Of a stretch of 14,666 bases of DNA, positions 1 through 6,139 are shown in pieces. Below the pieces are notes generated by a model. It was given only the letters and a program-made list of their open reading frames with translations. It was not told the DNA's origin and did no database searches. Source of the DNA: Chrysochromulina tobinii (lineage: Eukaryota > Haptophyta > Prymnesiales > Chrysochromulinaceae); contig JWZX01001642.1 in NCBI GenBank assembly GCA_001275005.1, positions 1-14,666 of the forward strand. Reading direction: 5' to 3'. A program made the position numbers and the translations under genes. How positions within the stretch are numbered: position 1 is the first letter of the stretch; each line of letters opens with the position of its first letter.

Positions 1-180
1 GCCATCCCACCGCCACCGTCGCCCTCGCCACCGTCGCCCTCGCCGCCCCGCCCTCGCCACCCCCGCCCTCGCCATCGGCCCCGCCCCTGCCCCCGCCCCC
101 GCCATCGCCCTCGCCCCCGCCCTCGCCTCTCCTCCCGTATACCACACCCTCGCCGTCGCCGTCGCTGCCGCCCCCATTCC
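1..180 (+). repeat. Pro/Ser-coding low-complexity tract with a probable frame break
   Basis: This is an imprecise tandem array of CCGTCGCCC/CCGCCCTCG-type units. Before about base 48 the Pro-Ser pattern (PPSPSPPSPSPP) lies in frame 1. After about base 48 it lies in frame 3 (PPSPPPPSPS), which is the frame that continues into the gene. One extra C in the C-run at 46-49 would join the two. This is either a real indel or a homopolymer sequencing/assembly error. Confidence 0.65.
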
Positions 181-794
181 TGCCGGGGTCGGTCGCGGTT
201 ACCACGTACCAGGTGGCGATCGGCTTCGTTGCCGCGGAGCCAATCGAGGCCTTCACGACGGACAGGCTGGCCGCCATCTCATCCTCAGTCGCAGCCTCTG
301 CGGGCGTGTCCTCCAGCCAGGTCACCACGGCTGCCTATGCCGCGTCCACACGGGTCGAGATCACCATCGTCACACTGGATTCGTCCGTGAGTGCCGCCGT
401 CGAAGAGACCTTGAGCACCTCCGTCTTTGCAGACGCGTCTGCGGTGAGCTCGTTCTTCGGCCTCCAGGTGACGTCTACACCCACTATCGCACAGGCGACA
501 GTCGTTCGAATCGTACCCCCCACCGTTAGCAACGTATCTTCCCCATCGAGTCACTTGCCGAACGCCATGGAGGCCGTGATCACCGGCGCTGTCGCAGGAG
601 GGCTATGCCTCCTTACCTGTGGGCTGATGCTCACGCGCTGGCAGTTAAGGCGGTTCCCTCGGCTGGGGCTTGCTCGGCGGCGTCCACCGCGCGCGAGCAC
701 CGCGTCGCATGAGCCCAGCAAGACGAGCGCGGCCACTGCAGCCGCCCCGACGATCCTGGTCAGCGTAGTGAGGTCTAGTGCCTTGGCGCTCTAG
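3..794 (+). CDS. Partial membrane-anchored protein: Pro/Ser linker, extracellular domain, one TM helix
   Basis: The 5' end lies outside the window. The frame is open from base 3 to TAG at 792-794 (263 residues visible); no in-frame ATG precedes the conserved domain, so the start is upstream. Order of parts: a Pro/Ser-rich stretch (about 48-180); a domain of about 100 residues starting VAVTTYQVAIGF (about 190-520) with alternating beta-type strands and Ser/Ala/Val-rich helices (ISSSVAASAGVSSSQV, VEETLSTSVFAD, FFGLQVTSTPTI); a short Ser-rich linker; a hydrophobic helix (VITGAVAGGLCLLTCGLMLT, about 576-645) followed by a basic stop-transfer stretch; and a short Arg-rich, Ala/Ser-rich tail. From memory, PSP-linker / Ser-Val-Thr beta domain / TM proteins form large families in haptophytes and other algae and are presumed surface or wall proteins. 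The role is inferred. It faces the next gene tail to tail. Confidence 0.6.
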   Translation, partial: HPTATVALATVALAAPPSPPPPSPSAPPLPPPPPSPSPPPSPLLPYTTPSPSPSLPPPFLPGSVAVTTYQVAIGFVAAEPIEAFTTDRLAAISSSVAASAGVSSSQVTTAAYAASTRVEITIVTLDSSVSAAVEETLSTSVFADASAVSSFFGLQVTSTPTIAQATVVRIVPPTVSNVSSPSSHLPNAMEAVITGAVAGGLCLLTCGLMLTRWQLRRFPRLGLARRRPPRASTASHEPSKTSAATAAAPTILVSVVRSSALAL

Positions 795-1375
795 ATTGGT
801 TGTCTTCCGGGGCAAGCAACGCGACTTTGGGCGGAGGCGCGGCCGCTCGACTAACAAGCCGCGCCGGCGGGTGGGGGTATGAGCATGCAAGCATGATACG
901 ATACAACATACCAGTTTCTTACACGAGGAGCACGGCTCTGACGCACCCCGCACGGCTTCGTTCGCTTCAGCCGACGCGAACTCGACTACAAGTACAACTA
1001 GCGTAGCGCAGCGTACGTTACATGTTCGTTACGTGTGGTGTAGTATGCCTACAGCAGTCAGTCGCCACGATCTCCCACAGGTCTCGGGGGAGTGCCTGTG
1101 ACCGCGCACGCTTGGCAATGACCAATGCTCCGCACGAAGCTTGCGACACCAAACAATCGAGCATCGGACGCATACTGATGCTGTTGACAGTTAAGCCAAA
1201 CCCCCCAGCCCCCACACCAAGATCCAAATGCCCCCCCGCGCCCGGTGTGCCCCGTGTGCCCCGCAGCAGGGGGATGCTGAGCAGGGGGCATACCTTGTGC
1301 TCAGGACACGGAGCATGCGATCGTATCATCCCGGCGGCCCCGTGGCCCCGCCGGGCGCGCGAGGCCAGCCCCCCG
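795..1375. other. Convergent intergenic spacer, no gene seen
   Basis: This is 581 bp between two gene 3' ends (one gene on each strand), so no promoter is required here. I see no convincing coding frame; the short open frames lack any recognisable protein character. A C-rich stretch (about 1199-1275) contains repeated GTGTGCCCC and runs of C. It presumably holds the 3' UTRs and polyadenylation sites of both neighbours, though I cannot point to a definite signal. Confidence 0.5.
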
Positions 1376-4300
1376 TCACTCGAGAAGCATGGGCGCCGAA
1401 AACTTGGCGACGCGATCGACCTCCTCGGCTCGCAGGAGCTGCTGCGCGGGCTTTCCTAAGATGGTCTCCCCGATGATGAGTGAAGAGCGCTCGAGCTTCT
1501 CGATCGGGTTGGCGTTGCGCACGACCACGGTATCAATGAGCGAATCGTCGAAGCAGTGAGTGGTGCACAGCACCACGTGCAGCGTCGCGCAGTCGATCGG
1601 GAGCGTGCCGGAGCGCGAGAGGCCGTCCAGGAGGTCAAAGGCGGCATCCTTTTGGCTCTTCTGCTCCGCCTCGCCTAGGGAGCTCGTCGTCGGCGTTGCC
1701 AGCAGCGCCTTCTGGGCACGCTTCTGCCAGACCGGTCCCACCTTGATCGTAGTCGCGCGCAGTGCACCATCGACGTCATGCTTCTCGAAGCGCGCATCGA
1801 GTGCCGCCGGCACTTTAGTGAAGTCCACCGCGCCGCCGTCGGCGCCGGCGCCGGCACCACCGTCGGCCATCGGAGCCATCGGACCCGGGAGAGCCTCGTT
1901 GGTGGGCGCGGGGGCCCCCGCAGGTGCCGGGGCTGGGGCCGGCGGGGCCACCTGCCGGGTAACCTCCTGTGAAAATGAGGCCACCTGCCGCTCTGCCGCC
2001 ATCGTCGAAAGGCTCATGTCCGCGCACGATGACGCCACCATGGTGTCCATGGCTTCGCATTGCTCGCGTAATTGCTCTCGGGGCATGGGGGCTGGTTTGC
2101 GCATGCTCATGGCAGCCATGAGCATGGGCGAGCCGCGCATGGACGGACCGCCGGGGACGCCGCGCTTGGAGGCCATCATCGATTTCTTCTTCATCACCCT
2201 CGGCGGCTCGGGTGCCGCCGATCCGGCAAACCCTCCATAAACGGATGCAAACCCTCCATAAACGGATGTGTCTTCCTCCGCCCTCTCGGGCTGCCCGACT
2301 TCCTCTTGGTCGACGAACGCTGACGGGTGGGCATACTCGAACGCCTGCCTCTCCGCGTCCACCTCCGCCCTCTTGGCCTCGTCGATCGTCGCCTTGATCG
2401 CCGCCACGTGCGCCTTGACCGCCGTGAGCTTCTCGGCGGCCGATGCATGCAGATCGCCATCGAAGGAGAGGAGATCGGACGGGATCTGATAGTCAATAAA
2501 GAGCTCGAGGAGGGTCTCGGTGAGCGCGGTCTCCTTGACGAGCGCATCCGGTGGCAGTCGGAGCAGCCTCTCGAGCTGCGGCTTGAGCTGGAGGACGAGC
2601 AGCCCGAAGACAGTCCCCTCAAGCTGCATCGAACGGTACGCCTTGCAGAAGCGCTGCTGCTCCGGGGAGAGGGAGGCGATCGCGTCGCGGAACTCGGCGG
2701 CGGAGGGGAGGGTCTCAAGCATCAGCGGGATCGTGAGCTCGTCCTTGTTGCGCACGATCATCGCGTGCTGCGGTTGGAACGTGTTGTTCGGGCCGAGCCG
2801 TCCGATGAGCAGCATGAAGCACGAGAACTGGCGCGCCCTCACAGAGAGGGTGAGGCTTTGCTGCTCCGAGTAAGCGCCGAAGCGATGGCCTATGTACGCG
2901 TGGAGGTAGCGCTCGCCACCAAACGTAACCGTCGTCGCCGCGTCGAGGGCGAAGGTCATCGGCGGCGCCGGCGCACTCATGTGACGCCGGAACGTCGCGA
3001 TCTGCTCGGAGCCGCCGAGGGCGCCGGCGGCCTCAATGGCGACGACGCCCTCCGAGGAGTGATCCGGCAAGCGGACGGCGAAGCAAAAGGGCTGCGGCGC
3101 CGCCTCGGGCCGGTAGACCTTCTTGAAGTGGAAGGCCATGTACTTGGTGAAGTCGGCCGCGGTGACTTCTTTGCCGACCGCGGCCACGAGCTGTCGCCTG
3201 AGCAGGCTCTCGATGTAGTTGAGCGCCGTCTCGAGCTCTTGCGCGGTGACGGCCATGTGGTGAGTGAGGGCGATGAGCCGCGCCTCGACACGCGAGACTG
3301 CCTCGGTGGACACATCCGCCGGGAAGCTCTCGGCCAGCGCCGCCAGCCGTTCGGACAGTGCTCGACGCTCCTCCTTCACCAACGCATCGAGGTCGGCGGC
3401 ACCGAGGGAACGAGGACGGGTGCCGAAGGCGTTCAGAGAGGCCACGACGGCGGTGCGCCGGTCGCCGAGCTCCACGCCGCCCACGACTGTCCCTGGGACC
3501 GGCGCGCCCTCGGCCGTGATCTCGTCCTCCTTCTCGCTGCCCGCTGGGGCTGTGTCGGCCTCGGGCGTGAGGACGGGCATCACCGCATGCGGCAGCTGTT
3601 GCCAAAGCTGGGCATAGTCGAGAGGGGGCTTGGCGTCGCCTTCGGCATTACGATGGCTGTAGGCTTGGGCTATCTGAACACGCCGATTGAACACGGTGCG
3701 CCTGACGCTCTCGCACCAGCCGTTGAGCTCTTGGCCAAAGCGCAGCACGGCCTCGACTTCCGGGCAGCGCCTCGGGGTGCGGCACTCGTCCTTGGTACGG
3801 TCGATGCGGAAGGTCACCTGCAGGCCCTCGGCAGTCGGCCGAGCGAAGAGCCAGGTCACGTCCACGTCGATGGCCGGATAGCGCATTGCCGTTGAAGCAG
3901 GCGCGCAGTCGTTTTGGGTCACGAGCTCGATGGTGCTGGTGCGGGAGAGGATGAGGACGGGCGCGGGCAGCCCACTTGAAGCGGCGGCGGCGGCGGCAGC
4001 GTCCGTGTCCAGTTCGGGCTCGGCTCCCGCGAAGACGAGGATTTGGAACGTGAGCTCGACGTCCCAGAACCACTCGGTCACCGTCGTCACGATCTTGGAC
4101 TCGGTCTTCAGGAAGCCGGCCGTGGTGGTCACGTGCTTGGTCGTGCTTGGGATTTCGCGCTCCACCTTCTTCTTGAAGGTGCACTTCTCGGAGACATTGC
4201 AGCGCATCGTGAGGGCGTGGCGGCCAGCGCGGGCCACCTCGCAGAGAAGGCGCAGCCGAGTTTCGTCAAGGCCGAGGGTCTCCAGGCACTGGAGCCAGGA

Positions 4301-4462
4301 TGCTGCCGCCACCGACACCACGCCCTCGGCGAGGCAATACTTGTCCTCGTATTCGTGATGCACCTCTCCAGCGACCTTGGGCTCGGTGCGCGCGCGATCG
4401 AGGGCCTTCCGTACTTCCGCGATCGCATGATTGACTTTGCGTTCCACCTCTTCGGCGTCCAT
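1376..4462 (-). CDS. Large conserved-looking protein of unknown function (1028 aa)
   Basis: This is an intact 1028-codon frame on the minus strand, from ATG at 4462-4460 (A at -3, G at +4) to TGA at 1378-1376. An in-frame stop lies just upstream, so this ATG is the first. No catalytic motif is recognisable. Visible regions: an acidic/helical N terminus; a Thr/Cys-rich section with TTVTEWFWDVELTF (126-139); a second section with CRTPRRCPEVEAVLRF (227-242); a charged linker (300-330); helices 355-430; a beta-rich middle (440-580); a strongly patterned helical block SPEQQRFCKAYRSMQLEGTV ... LELFIDYQIPSDLLSFDG (599-669); a coiled coil (670-710); a Met/Lys/Pro-rich disordered stretch with two SVYGGFA copies (733-746); a Pro/Ala/Gly linker (838-880); and a C-terminal domain with FDLLDGLSRSGTLPIDCATL (942-961). 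The 599-669 and C-terminal blocks resemble, from memory, uncharacterised large proteins of oomycetes, diatoms and other protists. The role is unknown. No signal peptide or TM helix is seen, so it is probably cytoplasmic. Confidence 0.85.
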   Translation of the reverse strand: MDAEEVERKVNHAIAEVRKALDRARTEPKVAGEVHHEYEDKYCLAEGVVSVAAASWLQCLETLGLDETRLRLLCEVARAGRHALTMRCNVSEKCTFKKKVEREIPSTTKHVTTTAGFLKTESKIVTTVTEWFWDVELTFQILVFAGAEPELDTDAAAAAAASSGLPAPVLILSRTSTIELVTQNDCAPASTAMRYPAIDVDVTWLFARPTAEGLQVTFRIDRTKDECRTPRRCPEVEAVLRFGQELNGWCESVRRTVFNRRVQIAQAYSHRNAEGDAKPPLDYAQLWQQLPHAVMPVLTPEADTAPAGSEKEDEITAEGAPVPGTVVGGVELGDRRTAVVASLNAFGTRPRSLGAADLDALVKEERRALSERLAALAESFPADVSTEAVSRVEARLIALTHHMAVTAQELETALNYIESLLRRQLVAAVGKEVTAADFTKYMAFHFKKVYRPEAAPQPFCFAVRLPDHSSEGVVAIEAAGALGGSEQIATFRRHMSAPAPPMTFALDAATTVTFGGERYLHAYIGHRFGAYSEQQSLTLSVRARQFSCFMLLIGRLGPNNTFQPQHAMIVRNKDELTIPLMLETLPSAAEFRDAIASLSPEQQRFCKAYRSMQLEGTVFGLLVLQLKPQLERLLRLPPDALVKETALTETLLELFIDYQIPSDLLSFDGDLHASAAEKLTAVKAHVAAIKATIDEAKRAEVDAERQAFEYAHPSAFVDQEEVGQPERAEEDTSVYGGFASVYGGFAGSAAPEPPRVMKKKSMMASKRGVPGGPSMRGSPMLMAAMSMRKPAPMPREQLREQCEAMDTMVASSCADMSLSTMAAERQVASFSQEVTRQVAPPAPAPAPAGAPAPTNEALPGPMAPMADGGAGAGADGGAVDFTKVPAALDARFEKHDVDGALRATTIKVGPVWQKRAQKALLATPTTSSLGEAEQKSQKDAAFDLLDGLSRSGTLPIDCATLHVVLCTTHCFDDSLIDTVVVRNANPIEKLERSSLIIGETILGKPAQQLLRAEEVDRVAKFSAPMLLE
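2226..2267 (-). repeat. Perfect 21 bp tandem duplication inside the 1028-aa gene
   Basis: Two exact copies of a 21 bp unit (2226-2246 and 2247-2267) encode the heptapeptide SVYGGFA twice. The frame is preserved. The unit is more A-rich than the surrounding GC-rich coding sequence, and its identity to the last base suggests a recent slippage duplication in a disordered linker. Confidence 0.95.
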
Positions 4463-4881
4463 GATGTGTTCGTCACGATCGCAAGGAATGAATGCAAGCG
4501 CAAAGACTCGGAGTGGCCGCTTTCCTCACATGCTTTCTGTGAACACTGTGAACGCTATTCTGTACACGACTGCGATCGCTTGATTGCAGATATGTATTGC
4601 GGCTTCACGACAGAAGGCGCCGGCCTTTTCTGTGTGGAAGCGGTTGGTCTGTGCGTGTTGGTGTGTTGTGAATGAAAGCGGCTCGCCCATTTGGGGGTTC
4701 ACCGCCCACGTTGGCGGGCGCGCTCCCTCCTGAGTGCATATTTGGGTCTCGCCGCACTTTCTCTCTTTATGGCTGTTTCTCAGCTCTCCGTCTGCATGTG
4801 TCTCAGTTGAGGCCTGGCCTGTATTGTTTTGTTTTGTCTTCACGGCTGTGCTGCTTACGTGTTGTGTGTATATTAACATGA
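4463..4881. promoter_or_regulatory. Divergent promoter region between the 1028-aa gene and the methyltransferase gene
   Basis: This is a 419 bp spacer between two start codons on opposite strands, so both promoters and both 5' UTRs should lie here. It is clearly less GC-rich than the genes. The right half is T/GT-rich (for example ATTGTTTTGTTTTGTCTTCA at about 4820-4840), and a TATATTAA sequence lies directly before the methyltransferase start, too close to be a TATA box for it. Tandem CTGTGAAC copies lie near the left end. No protein-coding gene is credible within it. Confidence 0.6.
4537..4553. promoter_or_regulatory. Tandem CTGTGAAC motif, period 9
   Basis: CTGTGAAC occurs at 4537-4544 and again at 4546-4553, about 80-90 bp upstream of the minus-strand start. 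The same or reverse-complement core (GTTCAC / TTCACAG) recurs in the other spacers of this window. A regulatory role is inferred from position and recurrence only. Confidence 0.35.
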
Positions 4882-4892
4882 ATGAAAGCGGC
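4669..4892 (+). repeat. Direct repeat TGAATGAAAGCGGC (two copies, 210 bp apart)
   Basis: The 14-mer occurs at 4669-4682 and 4879-4892. The second copy contains the methyltransferase start (TGA-ATG-AAA-GCG-GC), so the stop/start/first codons are duplicated upstream in the same frame. The upstream copy begins a 69-codon frame that ends exactly on the TGA before the real start. Its meaning is unknown: possibly a remnant of a partial duplication or an upstream ORF. Confidence 0.5.
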
Positions 4893-6036
4893 ATTCATGC
4901 AATCAACACAACCGCGTGCCCTCCTCGTCCTCGTTCTCAGCTGCGTGCGGCGGCTGCATGCGGGCCGTGCGCCGCGCGGCGGCCCTCCGCCTCGTGGTGG
5001 CCCCATTACCGGGCCCAAGGCGAAACAGAGCCTTGGCCAAAACTTCCTGCAGGACGTCGGCCTAGCGCGCCAGATTGCAGCCAGCCTCCCTGAGGACGCG
5101 ACGGGTGGCGAGCGTGTCATCGAGCTTGGCCCAGGCCAAGGTGCCATTTCTGGCCATCTCCTCAAGCGCTACCCTTCCATGACCGCCGTCGAAATCGACG
5201 AGCGCATGATCGAACACCTTTCGAGCACGCTGCCCGGACTCACTGTGAAGCATGGCGACATGCTGCAGCTCGACCTCGCACGAGCGGCCAGAGAGCGCGG
5301 CGGCGAGCTTCTGCTCGTCAGCAACACGCCCTTCTACCTGACCTCGCCGCTCCTGTTCAAACTGCTCGCCTCCGTCGAGCACGTGCACACCGCCGTGCTC
5401 ACGACGCAGCGCGAGGTTGCGGATAAGATCCTCTCTCCACCTGGGAACAAGGACTACGGCATCCTGTCGGTGATGCTACAGCTGTTTGGAAAGCCCGAGT
5501 ACCTCTTCGATCTCCCGGCGACGGCTTTTGCGCCTGTGCCCAAGGTCGAGTCTTCCGTGCTACGCTTCTTTCCTACGGCGGTGCCCTTCGGTGAGACGGA
5601 ACCCCTCTCGCCCACTCAGCGCGCCGCGCTGTTGGCGCTGCTCAAGATGACGTTTGAGGGTCGGCGCAAGATGCTGCGCGTCTCGCTCAAGAAGCTCCTC
5701 GCGAGTGGCGCCGTGGGCTTGCCTGACGACGAGCTCCTCACGCGCCGTCCTGAGCAGCTGGCACCGGCAGAGTTCCTCGCACTGGGCCGTACGCTGTTCG
5801 GGGACGATCTTGGCGGCGCGGAGCAGCCGCTGAGCAAGTCCGGCAAGGTCGTCTTGGGACGGCCCGCTGCGGACCTGGCCGCGGCCGCAGATGGCGAGGA
5901 GGGCGTTGATGCCATGGTTGATATGGAGGACGATGGGCCATGCGATGGGCCGAGTTTCCCGAGTCCGATGGACCTGCTCGAGGATGCGCACGTTCACAAG
6001 GGGTGGCGCGCCCATAAGGCAGGTTGGAATGACTAG
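4882..6036 (+). CDS. ksgA: KsgA/RsmA-type rRNA adenine N6,N6-dimethyltransferase, probably organellar
   Basis: Predicted to dimethylate the two adjacent adenines near the 3' end of small-subunit rRNA, using S-adenosylmethionine. Of 384 residues, about 265 form the KsgA core. Visible motifs: the substrate/N-terminal motif KAKQSLGQNFLQD (46-58); SAM motif I VIELGPGQGAIS (79-90); acidic motif II VEID (103-106); HGDMLQLD (124-131); motif IV SNTPF (147-151, normally NLPY); and REVADKILSPPGNKDYGILS (177-196) and AFAPVPKVESSV (215-226), both diagnostic of bacterial-type KsgA. The N terminus (about 1-45) has a hydrophobic core LLVLVLSCV, then an Arg/Pro/Gly-rich, acid-free stretch. This fits a signal plus transit peptide for a complex plastid, although a mitochondrial presequence is possible. 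A roughly 75-residue C-terminal extension is acidic (GEEGVDAMVDMEDDG). Start: ATG 4882 has an in-frame TGA immediately before it; Met6 is an alternative. An out-of-frame ATG lies 4 bp upstream (4878). Confidence 0.92.
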   Translation: MKAAFMQSTQPRALLVLVLSCVRRLHAGRAPRGGPPPRGGPITGPKAKQSLGQNFLQDVGLARQIAASLPEDATGGERVIELGPGQGAISGHLLKRYPSMTAVEIDERMIEHLSSTLPGLTVKHGDMLQLDLARAARERGGELLLVSNTPFYLTSPLLFKLLASVEHVHTAVLTTQREVADKILSPPGNKDYGILSVMLQLFGKPEYLFDLPATAFAPVPKVESSVLRFFPTAVPFGETEPLSPTQRAALLALLKMTFEGRRKMLRVSLKKLLASGAVGLPDDELLTRRPEQLAPAEFLALGRTLFGDDLGGAEQPLSKSGKVVLGRPAADLAAAADGEEGVDAMVDMEDDGPCDGPSFPSPMDLLEDAHVHKGWRAHKAGWND

Positions 6037-6139
6037 CACCGCGTATTGGGTCGCGAGCAAAAAACGCCATTTTGTGTTTCGGCGGGGAAATCTCGCGAGG
6101 TTCAGGTTGCGAACACGCCTGAGACGTCCCCGCTTCACC
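6037..6139 (+). promoter_or_regulatory. Very short spacer between two same-strand genes
   Basis: Only 103 bp separate the methyltransferase stop from the aminopeptidase ATG. This spacer, or the end of the upstream coding region, must hold the 3' end of one transcript and the promoter and 5' UTR of the next, unless both are co-transcribed. The start context TTCACCATGA is good, with A at -3. I see an A-run (AAAAAA, about 6059-6064) but no definite promoter element. Confidence 0.4.

Noticed and set aside
2327-3895. 522-codon open frame on the plus strand, antisense to the 1028-aa gene
   Set aside because: It lies fully inside a better gene on the other strand. Its product is Arg/Glu/Gly/Leu-rich as expected from reversed GC-rich codons, with no domain.
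5891-6139. N-terminal extension of the aminopeptidase frame
   Set aside because: It overlaps the methyltransferase coding end, has no family similarity, and would hide the clear signal peptide starting at 6140.
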